Below, piece by piece: positions 18,289 through 26,858 of a DNA stretch of 64,000 nucleotides. The position numbers were made by a program, and so were the translations under genes. Each line of letters begins with the position of its first letter. The first letter of the stretch is position 1. Below the pieces are notes generated by a model that was given only the letters and a program-made list of their open reading frames with translations, was not told the origin of the DNA and ran no database searches. Origin of the DNA: Eisenibacter elegans DSM 3317. Lineage in GTDB: Bacteria; Bacteroidota; Bacteroidia; Cytophagales; Microscillaceae. The stretch spans positions 248,001 through 312,000 of the forward strand of contig NZ_AUMD01000012.1 of the NCBI RefSeq assembly GCF_000430505.1, read 5' to 3'.

Positions 18289-18821
18289 GCTGGAACCCAT
18301 TTGCCAAAAGCTATACCGAAGAAGAACTGAAAATGTTTGAGTTTTTGAGTGGCAGCAGGCTCTTCAGCAACCTATCGCGCAAGGAGCTCGCCCGCTTTTT
18401 GCCACATTTATATCAGCGCTCATACATCAAAGACGAAGTCATCTTTTTTCGCAACGACCCCAGTCAGGCGATTTATATCATCCAAAAAGGGACAGTATCG
18501 CTCAAGGTCGATATTGGCAGTCGGTTTGAAACTTTTGCCCAAGTATATGCCCCGGCCACAGTAGGTAGCAATGCGCTCCTGCCCAAGACCCGCCGCCTAC
18601 ATACTGCCGTGGTAGCGTCCGAAGCCTGTGATTTGGTGGTGATTCCGCAGGTCAATATTCTCAATATCTTTGAGCGCGAGGTCAGTATTCGTTACAAAAT
18701 GACCGAAGCACTAGCGCGTATTTATTATGATAATTCTGCCGGGCTGTTACAATCATACCGCAATACCTTTGGCTTTTTTGACCTCAAAGATATCGCCAAT
18801 CGGATTACTTATGGTGAATAA
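18285..18821 (+). CDS. Cyclic nucleotide-binding domain protein without DNA-binding domain
   Basis: This 178-residue protein carries one Crp-type cNMP-binding beta-roll (about 22-140; FRNDPSQAIYIIQKGTVSL, then FAQVYAPATVGSNALL). The phosphate-binding cassette is not the canonical RxGELA form, so nucleotide binding is doubtful. Past the roll comes a helix (about 140-165) but no helix-turn-helix, so it is not a Crp/Fnr transcription factor. It overlaps tilS by 4 bases. It might be a regulatory or scaffolding module for a partner protein; the coiled-coil membrane protein downstream is a candidate by position only. Confidence 0.8.
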   Translation: MSWNPFAKSYTEEELKMFEFLSGSRLFSNLSRKELARFLPHLYQRSYIKDEVIFFRNDPSQAIYIIQKGTVSLKVDIGSRFETFAQVYAPATVGSNALLPKTRRLHTAVVASEACDLVVIPQVNILNIFEREVSIRYKMTEALARIYYDNSAGLLQSYRNTFGFFDLKDIANRITYGE

Positions 18822-18909
18822 TTTGAGTACAACGCGCAAGCTTGTATGAAATTTGCAGCCGTTTAAAGACAAGTTCCTGGCTCCTCATTCTAATTATTCC
18901 TAAGCTGTT

Positions 18910-19554
18910 ATGGCTACTGCTCCTTTGAATGAAAAACAAAAACAGCTGATCTTACAGCGACTACTCGAAAATCAAGCTCGTTTTGAGGCTGCCTCACAGT
19001 CATCTTCAGGGGCTGGGCTGGCGGTATTGCCTGAGCCCCACAGGGTGGCACAAAAGCTGGCCGACAATATTCCCACGACCGAGGTAACACAGAGACCTTG
19101 GCGCGAACAAGCGCTACAGTGCTGGAGCAAATACCGGGTAATCGTATTGGGATGTATGGCCGGTGCCGGCATCTGGATGAGCCTATATACCTCTTGGCAG
19201 CTCCAACAACACCGCCAACTGCTCCAAAAACAAGAAAGCAAAATCGAATTGCAACAACACGATTTTGAGCAGTTCAAAACCCAACAGTTGGCTTATGTCG
19301 ACTCTATCCGCCACGAGTTGGAGTTGCGTATGGCCGCTTTTAGAGAGCTGGGAGAAGATTATGAAGCGCTCAAAGAGGCACACCAACGCCTAAACTCCGA
19401 CCGACAGCAGCTTAGTCAGGCCTACTACGCGCAGTTTCACACCACAGAGTCGGTACATTATTATCGCAAAAAACTTGCTGCTTATGAAGAACTGCTACAC
19501 CGCAAAGACGACCTACTGAGGGGCTATATGCGGCGTGTAGGAGAAATCCGGTAG
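18910..19554 (+). CDS. Membrane-anchored coiled-coil protein of unknown function
   Basis: I do not recognise a family. The 214 residues show a polar N-terminal region (1-75), one transmembrane helix (about 77-98, IVLGCMAGAGIWMSL) and then an almost unbroken coiled coil rich in Gln, Glu, Leu and Lys (about 100-212). With an N-in orientation the coiled coil would lie in the periplasm. It starts 88 bases after the cNMP-domain gene. Composition is similar to its neighbours and there is no sign of transfer. Confidence 0.65.
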   Translation: MATAPLNEKQKQLILQRLLENQARFEAASQSSSGAGLAVLPEPHRVAQKLADNIPTTEVTQRPWREQALQCWSKYRVIVLGCMAGAGIWMSLYTSWQLQQHRQLLQKQESKIELQQHDFEQFKTQQLAYVDSIRHELELRMAAFRELGEDYEALKEAHQRLNSDRQQLSQAYYAQFHTTESVHYYRKKLAAYEELLHRKDDLLRGYMRRVGEIR

Positions 19555-19568
19555 TGGTGATGATATTC

Positions 19569-19625
19569 CCCCAATCAAAATTAATTTGGGCAGTGTGTGC
19601 ACAGAAAACCCTCGTAAATCAAGGG
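19569..19625 (+). repeat. Family B dispersed repeat, copy B1 (short)
   Basis: The segment holds the left half of the family B pattern: CAAAATTAATTTGGGCAGTG, then ACAGAAAACCC and TAAATCAAGG. It matches copies B6 (57909) and B7 (59355) around TTGGGnARTGT and GAAAAnCC, but lacks the right half. The match is by eye, so confidence is modest. Confidence 0.4.
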
Positions 19626-19724
19626 GAGTTGATATAAATGCTTGAAAAAAAGAATATTGAGGCGGGTAGGCTCTTGATACAGTAGCGCTAAATCTTTAGC
19701 TTTACACCAAAACTACCTACTTAT

Positions 19725-20555
19725 ATGTCTCAAAATCACCCCAAAACCATCTGGATTACCGGCGCGGCCAACGGCTTTGGCCGGTATCTGGCCGAAACAC
19801 TATACGGCCAAGGGCACTGTATTGTAGCCACAGACCTCGATAGCCAAGGCTTGCAGGCGCTCGCTCAAGGAAAAGAAGCGCAACGTTTGTTGACGCTGAT
19901 ACAAGATGTGCGCAATGCCGAACAATGGCAAAGCCATCTTTCAGAAATCTTGTCAGACCTTGGACACCTAGATGTATTAATCAACAACGCAGGTGTAATC
20001 AAACCCGGGTATATTCATCAAGCACCTTGGGAAAGCGTCGATTTTCATATTGACATCAATCTCAAAGGGGTAATCTATGGCACTAAGGCTGCTGCCGAAT
20101 ATATGGCGCAGCGTGGCCAAGGGCAAATCATCAATATTGCTTCTTTGGCTGGCATTACACCTGTAGCAGGGTTGAATCTGTATGCTGCAGCCAAGTTTGG
20201 CGTGCGAGGCTTCACTTTGTCAGTAGCGCAAGAGCTGCGCGCCCACGGAGTGTGGGTATCGGTTGTATGTCCTGATTTGGCTCAAACGGGAATGCTCACT
20301 ACCCAACTCGATTATGAAGAGGCCGTGATGTCTTTCTCTGGCAATAAGCCCTTGAGCGTTGCCCAAGTAGGTCAGACAATCATCAAACAAGCACTGGAAA
20401 AGAAGAAACTAGAAGTGATTTACCCAAGAGCCAGAGGCATATTGGCCAAGTTGAGCGGGTGGTATCCAAGTTTGGGAATGGGTTGGCTGGCCAAGCACCT
20501 TTCTAGCAAAGGACGCAAACAGCAGGCAAAGCTCAAACAACAACCCGTAGGATAA
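19725..20555 (+). CDS. Short-chain dehydrogenase/reductase
   Basis: The 276-residue protein is a classical SDR. The cofactor motif TGAANGFG is at residues 12-19, Asp37 of ATDLDS favours NAD(H) over NADP(H), NNAG is at 87-90, and the catalytic Ser140, Tyr153 and Lys157 (YAAAK) are all present. A short basic C-terminal tail (KGRKQQAKLKQQ) follows and could be a membrane-surface anchor, as in several lipid-acting SDRs. Substrate cannot be read from sequence. It stands alone between repeat elements: B1 upstream, A1 and B2 downstream. Confidence 0.88.
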   Translation: MSQNHPKTIWITGAANGFGRYLAETLYGQGHCIVATDLDSQGLQALAQGKEAQRLLTLIQDVRNAEQWQSHLSEILSDLGHLDVLINNAGVIKPGYIHQAPWESVDFHIDINLKGVIYGTKAAAEYMAQRGQGQIINIASLAGITPVAGLNLYAAAKFGVRGFTLSVAQELRAHGVWVSVVCPDLAQTGMLTTQLDYEEAVMSFSGNKPLSVAQVGQTIIKQALEKKKLEVIYPRARGILAKLSGWYPSLGMGWLAKHLSSKGRKQQAKLKQQPVG

Positions 20556-20590
20556 TCCCTTGGCTAATGCGTGTTGTTTTGAGGCTCTTC

Positions 20591-20721
20591 CACGCCACTG
20601 GACATTTTCAAAACCTAGAGTTAAAACTGTGGGCTGAGTTTCATTTTACCCCAAAATGAGGCTTCAGCTTGTCTCGAAGCCGGAACGCTGAGCTACTTTT
20701 CCAAAAATGTCTAGTGGTGTG
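20591..20721. mobile_element. Family A miniature inverted-repeat element, copy A1, with 9-bp target duplication
   Basis: The 131-bp element begins CACGCCACTGGACATTTT (20591-20608) and ends with the near-complement AAAATGTCTAGTGGTGTG (20704-20721), 16 of 18 positions pairing. The exact 9-mer AGGCTCTTC lies directly before (20582-20590) and after (20722-20730), as expected for a transposition target duplication. Inside is a second palindrome, CATTTTACCCCAAAATGAGG (20642-20661). It has no coding capacity, so any mobility would depend on a transposase elsewhere. Copy A2 at 23078 shares most of its length by eye. Confidence 0.8.
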
Positions 20722-20854
20722 AGGCTCTTCTGGACTTTGGCGCAAACGACTAGCGCCTAAGGACTTTTTAAAATGCGCTTCATCGATACCAAAACACTGC
20801 TTTTTGCCTAGTAACAGCAGAAAAATCATCTGTTTTGAATGCCGCACCGAAAAT

Positions 20855-20955
20855 TTATACCAAGATTCACAAGAGTTGAGGATTCACAGGATTTGATTTT
20901 CTTGACGCTCAAGGATTTTCAGCGGAACATTTCCCAAACCATTTTTGATTGCGTA
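20855..20955 (-). repeat. Family B dispersed repeat, copy B2 (longest and best preserved)
   Basis: Read on the minus strand the copy runs: CAAAAATGGTTTGGGAAATG, CCGCTGAAAATCCTTGA, TCAAGAAAATCAAATCC, TGTGAATCCTCAA, TGTGAATCTTGGTATAA. The unit TGTGAATC occurs twice, 17 bases apart. It closely matches B3 (22981) over about 55 bases. It lies between the convergent SDR and lepB genes, 134 bases from element A1. Confidence 0.6.
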
Positions 20956-21023
20956 TAAACAAGCGCTAAACCACAGAAGAGCCAAAAATTGAGGGCATAC
21001 CCAATTTCGATTGGGTGTGTGGC

Positions 21024-22163
21024 TCAACGAATGGCTTTGAAAAACCGATTCCAACGGATGTGGGGCAATACGAAGGTGCTTTGGCTATTTTGGGGGGCTA
21101 CAGAAAAGCAGACTGTTATGGCCTTGCCCACGATGTGGTCGTGAGGCACCAGCCCCCAAAAGCGGGAATCGTAAGAGTTGTGCCAATTATCGCCCAACAT
21201 AAAAAAGTAATCTTGCTTGAAAGTATACCGTTTGACCCACTGCCCCTGAATGTAGAGGCGCTCATTGCGTACTTCTATCTGTGTATGGCCTTCATAAGCC
21301 ATAATTAACTTGGCATACAGCAAGAGATTGCGCCGTGTCAGCTGCATTGTCATTCCTTTTTTGGGGATGACCAAGGGGCCGAAATTGTCGCTGTTCCAAG
21401 GGAACTCTGGGTGTGAGGGATAGATGTCTGTATCCATTTGGTCGGCAGATTTTTTGTCTAGAGTTGCCTCACGCACAAAGCTAAGCTGCGCTAGTTTATC
21501 CACCTGTGGGCCGGTAGCATAGACTGTGTAACCGCCTTGTTGTGCCTCATAGTTGACAATGCCTAGCGCAGCAAAAGTAGCCGGCTCAATGATATGTTCG
21601 GTATGGATACGGTAACGATGTTGGAGTGTCTGTGCGTCGTTTTGTATAACTTGGTTGACATACAAACGCATCGCTTTGATTTCGAGTGTATCGCCGGCAA
21701 TGGCCACACAGCGCTTGATATAATGTGTTTTGAGGTCGGGAGGGTAGTGTTTGCCGTTTTCTTCGTCAGGCGGGAAATTGAACACCACTACATCACCACG
21801 ACGTACGCCCGTCAGGCCGGGCAAGCGCCACGAGGGCAGTTGGATTCCTTCATAATAAGACGGCCAACCGAAGAATTTTTGATGAACAAACGGCACACGT
21901 AAAGGCGTATGAGGTGTACGCGCCCCATAGTGTAGCTTGCTAACTATCAGGAAGTCTCCTACTAGCAAGGTGTTTTCCATAGAAGGAGTAGGAATGCTGA
22001 ACATCTTGAACAACAGCCAGTTGGTCAATAATAGCAAAAATAGCGTCAGGAATAAAAGCCGCAGCCAATCACGCAAAACAGCACGGCGGCGTTTGCGGCG
22101 TGGGGTAGTGGGCAGAGAAGCGCCATCGGTCATAGATGCGAAATGAGACGGGTCGTTGTTCAT
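21024..22163 (-). CDS. lepB: Signal peptidase I
   Basis: Signal peptidase I cuts signal peptides from exported proteins at the outer face of the inner membrane. The 379 residues hold a basic N-terminus (PRRKRRR), one transmembrane helix (about 32-53), the catalytic Ser61 in PTPSMENTLL, the base Lys150 in YIKRCVAIAGD and the S26 box MLGDNWHNSYDSRFWG near 320. Between the boxes sits an insertion of about 120 residues, common in Bacteroidota enzymes. It follows dapB after 29 bases in the usual dapB-lepB order. Confidence 0.95.
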   Translation of the reverse strand: MNNDPSHFASMTDGASLPTTPRRKRRRAVLRDWLRLLFLTLFLLLLTNWLLFKMFSIPTPSMENTLLVGDFLIVSKLHYGARTPHTPLRVPFVHQKFFGWPSYYEGIQLPSWRLPGLTGVRRGDVVVFNFPPDEENGKHYPPDLKTHYIKRCVAIAGDTLEIKAMRLYVNQVIQNDAQTLQHRYRIHTEHIIEPATFAALGIVNYEAQQGGYTVYATGPQVDKLAQLSFVREATLDKKSADQMDTDIYPSHPEFPWNSDNFGPLVIPKKGMTMQLTRRNLLLYAKLIMAYEGHTQIEVRNERLYIQGQWVKRYTFKQDYFFMLGDNWHNSYDSRFWGLVPHDHIVGKAITVCFSVAPQNSQSTFVLPHIRWNRFFKAIR

Positions 22164-22192
22164 AGGTTCAGCATTGTTTAGGGGCGTGTGGG

Positions 22193-22915
22193 TTATGCTT
22201 TGATGCGCAGCATATCTGCCATTCCAAACACCCCTTGCTTACCCTGCAACCATTCGGCAGCCACAACAGCACCAGTAGCAAAACCTTGGCGGCTATGGGC
22301 TACATGTGTGATTTCGATATAGTCGATGTCTGACTCATAGCGTACTTCGTGTGTACCCGGCACTTGATCTTGTCGTGTACTGCGGATAGGAATTTGATGC
22401 TCGGCAGCGCTTTGGCCTTCAACCCAAGCCGTTTTTTGAGGGTTTTGGCGCATCACACCCTCTGCCAAGGTGATGGCAGTACCGCTGGGGGCATCTTTTT
22501 TCTCGGTATGGTGTATCTCGTGCATCGAGAGCTGGTATTCGGGATAGGGCAACATTAGTTGTGCGAGGTGCTCGTTGAGGGCAAAAAAGAGATTGACCCC
22601 GATGCTAAAGTTAGAAGCATAGAAGAACGCCCCTTGGTGTGCTTGGCATACTTGCTCTACCTCGGCACGCTTGTCGAGCCAACCTGTAGTACCACTCACC
22701 ACAGGGATACCTGCCTGAAAGCAGGCCTTGAGGTTGTGAATAGCTGCTTCGGGCTGTGTAAATTCTATAGCCACAGGATTTTGAGCCTTATATTGGGAGA
22801 GCTTGGCTAGCTCCTCAGGGCTATCAATTTTGGCAATAATTTGATGTTGGCGTTGGAGGGCGATTTGTTCTATCATCTTACCCATCTTGCCATAACCTAT
22901 CAGTATGATGTTCAT
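22193..22915 (-). CDS. dapB: 4-hydroxy-tetrahydrodipicolinate reductase
   Basis: DapB reduces 4-hydroxy-tetrahydrodipicolinate with NAD(P)H in the lysine/diaminopimelate pathway, which feeds peptidoglycan. The 240 residues show the nucleotide motif GYGKMGKM (7-14), GTTGW (75-79), and the catalytic block EIHHTEKKDAPSGTA with His135 and Lys139. Length is normal. It is transcribed with lepB. Upstream, repeats B3 and A2 separate it from the DUF5683 gene that normally stands directly before it. Confidence 0.95.
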   Translation of the reverse strand: MNIILIGYGKMGKMIEQIALQRQHQIIAKIDSPEELAKLSQYKAQNPVAIEFTQPEAAIHNLKACFQAGIPVVSGTTGWLDKRAEVEQVCQAHQGAFFYASNFSIGVNLFFALNEHLAQLMLPYPEYQLSMHEIHHTEKKDAPSGTAITLAEGVMRQNPQKTAWVEGQSAAEHQIPIRSTRQDQVPGTHEVRYESDIDYIEITHVAHSRQGFATGAVVAAEWLQGKQGVFGMADMLRIKA

Positions 22916-22980
22916 AAGTTTCTAAAATCTGAGAAATATTGCAAAGCGGCAGTGGCTGCTGCGGATGCAAAATACAAAAT

Positions 22981-23045
22981 TATACCAAGATTCACTTGGT
23001 TTGAGGATTCACAGAACTTGATTTTCTCAGTGTTCAAGGAAATAC
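22981..23045 (-). repeat. Family B dispersed repeat, copy B3
   Basis: On the plus strand it starts TATACCAAGATTCAC and continues TTGAGGATTCACAG, TTGATTTTCT and TTCAAGGA, matching B2 nearly base for base over about 55 positions. It lies 65 bases upstream of dapB in the direction of transcription, so it may be part of the dapB leader, and only 33 bases from element A2. Confidence 0.6.
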
Positions 23046-23077
23046 AACCCAGTGAACCTTTAAATTAGGCCAATCTT

Positions 23078-23210
23078 CACGCCGCTGGACATTTTTCAAA
23101 TCCCACAGTTAAAACTTTGGGCTAAGCCTTATTTTATTCCCAAAATAAGGTCTCAGCTTGTTTTGGAGCTGGCGCTCCGAGCTACTTTTCCAAAAATGTT
23201 TAGTGTTGTG
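23078..23210. mobile_element. Family A miniature inverted-repeat element, copy A2 (older insertion)
   Basis: The ends are CACGCCGCTGGACATTTT (23078-23095) and AAAATGTTTAGTGTTGTG (23193-23210). The interior shares AGTTAAAACT, TGGGCT, CAGCTTG and GAGCTACTTTTCCAAAAATG with A1. The internal palindrome is kept, as CTTATTTTATTCCCAAAATAAGG. Flanking 9-mers GCCAATCTT and ACAAATCGT agree at 6 of 9 positions, consistent with a decayed target duplication. It splits the DUF5683-dapB operon. Confidence 0.7.
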
Positions 23211-23270
23211 ACAAATCGTGATACAATTTTCATCGAGTATGTGTGCCATACTTGTGGGTGTTGTAGCCAA

Positions 23271-23885
23271 TTACTTCAATCGCAAGGCCAGCCTTAGCCC
23301 TATCGAGGGGATAGCCCCAGCAAAATCAGTACTATTGGAGCGATAAGGCTCAATACGTAGCGCCAAGCTGTCATCAATATCAAACTCCCGTAGGTGAGCA
23401 TCTACCGTCGCATCGACAATCTGCAAGGCATAGAGCATAAAAGTCAGGATGATATAAAAATCCCGATCACGCCTAGCCGACTGGATGTTGGCATTGACGG
23501 TTTCGTCTCTCAAGAAAGGGTAAGGATCGGGTAGCCCAAGCCCCGGATTTTGCCGGCTTTGTAATGAACGTCGAAAATCTAAATAATCTTGGTGTCTTTG
23601 TCCTGATAAACTTAACAAACCAAAAGCTCCTCCGTATACGAGGGGGAGCTTCCAATAACGACGGTTGTATACCTGCCCACCACCGGGGAACAAAGCCGAG
23701 TACATCGCAGCCTTGCCGGGCATATATACCTTGGCTGGCCGTTCTGTTTGGCTAGCTTTGCGCCCTTTGGTAATGGCAATACTGTCTTGAGCTTGACCAC
23801 ACAAAATCAGGGGAGTTTGGATTAAAAAAAATATAACAAGCGATGAGTTAATAGATAACCTTCTTATTTTCAGCACCTTGCGCAT
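23271..23885 (-). CDS. DUF5683 family protein
   Basis: The 204 residues begin with a signal/anchor segment (about 13-30) and then the family core KAAMYSALFPGGGQVYNRRYWKLPLVYGG, a glycine-rich turn followed by a hydrophobic helix, as seen in DUF5683 proteins of Bacteroidota. A second helix lies near 142-160. These proteins usually sit between parB and dapB-lepB; here dapB and lepB follow, but no parA/parB genes precede it. Function is not established. Alternative later starts at Met55 or Met61 would lose the signal, so the first ATG is kept. Confidence 0.8.
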   Translation of the reverse strand: MRKVLKIRRLSINSSLVIFFLIQTPLILCGQAQDSIAITKGRKASQTERPAKVYMPGKAAMYSALFPGGGQVYNRRYWKLPLVYGGAFGLLSLSGQRHQDYLDFRRSLQSRQNPGLGLPDPYPFLRDETVNANIQSARRDRDFYIILTFMLYALQIVDATVDAHLREFDIDDSLALRIEPYRSNSTDFAGAIPSIGLRLALRLK

Positions 23886-24034
23886 TTTTAGTGGAGTATG
23901 GTCGGTGTATTTTTAGGATTAATTTGCTCGATGTGCAAACATACTAAATAATTAGTATGAATTTTGATAAACCATACATACAAATCAAACCTCAAACAAA
24001 TGAGCGTGGCAACACGACATTTTTCTGCCAATTA

Positions 24035-24067
24035 TTTGTATCCAAAAAATTTTTGGCGCTATCTTTA
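24035..24067 (+). promoter_or_regulatory. Bacteroidota-type promoter for the peptide-binding lipoprotein
   Basis: TTTG at 24035-24038 and TATCTTTA at 24060-24067 are spaced by 21 bases, close to the -33/-7 arrangement of Bacteroidota sigma-70 promoters. The predicted start gives a 5' leader of about 70 bases. No other good pair was seen in the 261-base divergent region. Confidence 0.4.
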
Positions 24068-24146
24068 GTCATTCATACACATTACCCCATATTCTCCTCA
24101 CAATCACTAAACACTGAAGGTTTCATTTTCAAAATACGCAAACACT

Positions 24147-25844
24147 ATGATACGAAAACTCCTTATCTTCGCAATCACCACAACACTACTTGCCTCTTGT
24201 GGGTGGGGACAAGGTAAGTCAAACCAATCCGGGCAAAAGGTTTTCAGATACAATCAAACCGGCGGGCTATCTTCGTTAGATCCTGCTTTTGCACGTAACC
24301 GAGCCAGTATCTGGGCAACCTCTCAGGTATACAACGGCTTGATTTCGATGAATGAAAATCTCGATGCTGTTCCGGAGTTGGCCGAAGCTTACGACACACT
24401 TAATAACGGTAAGACTTATAAGTTCATCATCCGAAAGGGTGTATTCTTCCATGACAACGAGTGCTTTCCCGAAGGCAAAGGCCGAGAGTTGGTCGCCGAA
24501 GATTTCGTATACAGCTTCAAACGCATCATTGACCCTAACGTAGCCAGCACTGGCGCTTGGGTATTCAATGACAAGGTATTGCGCAATGCCGACGGGTCGT
24601 TCTCGGATACCTGCTTTGTAGCCCCCAATGACAGTACTTTGTTGGTTCACCTTCAGGAGCCTTCTCCCATTTTCTTGCAAATTTTGTCGATGCCTTATGC
24701 TTTCGTAGTACCCAAAGAAGCAGTCGAAAAATATGGTAAAGACTTCGGTGCTAACCCTGTTGGTACGGGTCCTTTCCGCCTCAAAAGCTGGGATGTACGC
24801 CAAGACTTACTTTTGGTAAAAAATGAAAAATATTGGAAAAAAGACTTCTATGGTAATCCACTACCTTATCTTGATGCGGTACGAGTGGCTTTCCAAGAAA
24901 ATCCCAACACTGCATTCCTAGAGTTTCAAGAAGGGAAACTGGACTTTATCACCAGTATCTCTGCCGACTCACGCGAGAAAGTACTCACTCGCGACGGGCA
25001 GCTCAAAGAAGAATTTCGTGCCAAATATAACGTAGACAAAGTACCCTATCTTAATACAGAGTATATCGGTTTCTTGATGGATAATGACCCAAAAAATGCC
25101 TTCAGCAAACTTGAAGTGCGTCAGGCCTTGAGCTATGCCATCAACCGTGAGGGCTTGATTAACTTTATCCGCAGCGGACTAGGCCGCCCCGGCAACTACG
25201 GGTTTGTACCTTATGGCTTGCCCTCTTTTGATACCACGATGGTCAAAGGCTACAAGTATGACCCCCAAGAGGCGCGCCGCTTGCTCGAAAAAGCTGGCTA
25301 CCCAGGAGGTAAAGGTCTACCAAAGCTGACTATCCACTCTTACCAAACAGATGCCGAGATTTTGGAATACCTCCAAAAAGACTGGGCAGATGTAGGCATC
25401 AATGTAGAGATTTCACTCAGTATGTTTACTTCACACCAAGCTGAAGTGGATCAAGGCAAGTTCAACTTCTTCAGAGGATCTTGGATTGCTGACTACCCAG
25501 ACGCTGAAAACTTCTTGCGCCTATTCTATGGCAAGAAAGAAAACTTTGCGCCTACTGGCCCCAACAAGACTCGCTATGTCAATGCACAGTTTGACGAGAT
25601 GTTTGAAAAAGCGCATTATATGAACAACCCCTTTGAGCGCTATGCTACTTACCGTACAATGGACTCATTGATGATGCACGACTGCCCTGTGATTGTCTTG
25701 TATTATGACGAAGTAATCAACCTCTTGCAGAAAAACGTGCGCGGTATGCAGATCAACAAAATGAATGTGATGTTGCTCGAAAAAGTAGACATCGTAGCGC
25801 CGGGCGAAGAAGACAAGGAAGATAACAAGCAGGCGATGCGATAG
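24147..25844 (+). CDS. Peptide/nickel ABC transporter substrate-binding lipoprotein (SBP_bac_5)
   Basis: The 565-residue product has a lipoprotein signal with lipobox LLASC (Cys18). The mature part is an OppA/DppA-type family 5 solute-binding protein: SSLDPAFARNRAS, VPELAEAYDTLNNGKTYKFIIRKGVFFHD near 75-105, and the late segment with PYGLPSFD and DPQEARRLLEKAGYPGG. It would bind oligopeptides in the periplasm or at the surface. No permease or ATPase gene is nearby, which is common for this protein in Bacteroidota. The last 20 residues are highly charged. Confidence 0.92.
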   Translation: MIRKLLIFAITTTLLASCGWGQGKSNQSGQKVFRYNQTGGLSSLDPAFARNRASIWATSQVYNGLISMNENLDAVPELAEAYDTLNNGKTYKFIIRKGVFFHDNECFPEGKGRELVAEDFVYSFKRIIDPNVASTGAWVFNDKVLRNADGSFSDTCFVAPNDSTLLVHLQEPSPIFLQILSMPYAFVVPKEAVEKYGKDFGANPVGTGPFRLKSWDVRQDLLLVKNEKYWKKDFYGNPLPYLDAVRVAFQENPNTAFLEFQEGKLDFITSISADSREKVLTRDGQLKEEFRAKYNVDKVPYLNTEYIGFLMDNDPKNAFSKLEVRQALSYAINREGLINFIRSGLGRPGNYGFVPYGLPSFDTTMVKGYKYDPQEARRLLEKAGYPGGKGLPKLTIHSYQTDAEILEYLQKDWADVGINVEISLSMFTSHQAEVDQGKFNFFRGSWIADYPDAENFLRLFYGKKENFAPTGPNKTRYVNAQFDEMFEKAHYMNNPFERYATYRTMDSLMMHDCPVIVLYYDEVINLLQKNVRGMQINKMNVMLLEKVDIVAPGEEDKEDNKQAMR

Positions 25845-25934
25845 CACCCTTTGAAATGAAACTATTCAAAAGAGTACGAAGATTACTATCTTTGTACTCT
25901 TTTCTTTTGAGTATACCCAAACCCCCAAACTGTT

Positions 25935-26672
25935 GTGCGTTATTTTCTAGAACTTTCGTATCTGGGCACACATTACCACGGCTGGCAAAGCCAACCCAAT
26001 GCGCTTGGTGTACAGGCTGTTATAGAAGAAAAGCTGACCATCTTGTTGCGACAACCAATCAATATTGTAGGTAGCGGGCGAACCGACACGGGGGTACACG
26101 CAGCCCAGCAATATGCCCACTTTGACTATGAGCAGCCGCTACGCCTCTCGCCCTTGGTGCGCGGCCTCAATGCCCTGCTGCCCTCTGATATTGCCATTCA
26201 CGAAATCCACCCTGTAGAGCCAGAAGCCCACGCCCGTTTCGACGCTACCAGCCGCAGTTATCGCTATGTGTTGAGCCGGCAAAAAAATCCTTTTCTCCAA
26301 CAAACAGCCTATCAATATGACCGACCGCTGGATTTGAATGGAATGAATCAAGCCGCCAAGATACTCTATGACATTACTGATTTTGAGAGCTTTAGTAAGG
26401 TACATACCGATGTCAAAACTTTCAATTGTGTGGTATATGAAGCCTATTGGGAAGTACAAACCGAGGATGTTTGGGTATTTCATATTACGGCCAATCGGTT
26501 TTTGAGAGGAATGGTACGCGCTATCGTTGGTACATTGTTGGAGGTGGGTTTGGGCAAAATAAGCCTGCCCGCCTTTGAACGCATCATTGCCAAAAAAGAC
26601 CGCCGACAGGCCTCCGCCGCAGCACCGCCACAGGGGCTGTCGCTTTGTAGGGTAAAATACCCATATCTATAG
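25935..26672 (+). CDS. truA: tRNA pseudouridine(38-40) synthase TruA
   Basis: TruA makes pseudouridine at positions 38-40 of the tRNA anticodon arm. The 245 residues hold the opening YFLELSYLGTHYHGWQSQP, the catalytic Asp51 in GSGRTDTGVHA, and the late RFLRGMVRAIVGTL motif, all standard for the family. The start is GTG at 25935; no ATG gives the conserved N-terminus. It stands 90 bases after the binding-protein gene. Confidence 0.95.
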   Translation: MRYFLELSYLGTHYHGWQSQPNALGVQAVIEEKLTILLRQPINIVGSGRTDTGVHAAQQYAHFDYEQPLRLSPLVRGLNALLPSDIAIHEIHPVEPEAHARFDATSRSYRYVLSRQKNPFLQQTAYQYDRPLDLNGMNQAAKILYDITDFESFSKVHTDVKTFNCVVYEAYWEVQTEDVWVFHITANRFLRGMVRAIVGTLLEVGLGKISLPAFERIIAKKDRRQASAAAPPQGLSLCRVKYPYL

Positions 26673-26702
26673 TACTAAACATAGAAATGAACCGTTTTTT
26701 TT

Positions 26703-26780
26703 GAGCCAAAATCAGCCTAGAAAATGTGTATGCTCAAAATCGCTGAGCACCAAGAAAATCAAATCAACCTTGGTACAAAC
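26703..26780 (+). repeat. Family B dispersed repeat, copy B4
   Basis: The segment includes GAAAATGTGTATGCTCAAAA, GCTGAGCACCAAGAAAATC and CAAATCAACCTTGGTACAAA, which follow the B2 order with the middle TGTGAATCC unit missing. It occupies the gap between truA and the SpoIIE phosphatase gene. The remaining sequence up to 26858 is AT-rich, with no clear promoter. Confidence 0.5.
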
Positions 26781-26858
26781 TTATTTGGTCAAAAATTGCT
26801 TTAAACAAAGATATTTCAGAAATTACTCTGCTTTTGGCGCTATTTCCATAAATGGTTG

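Noticed and set aside
20641-20847. 68-codon frame overlapping element A1
   Set aside because: It crosses the inverted repeat and its flank, is not seen in copy A2, and has no domain.
23957-24217. 86-codon frame overlapping the start of the peptide-binding lipoprotein
   Set aside because: It overlaps a well-supported gene in another frame and the promoter region; no recognisable domain.
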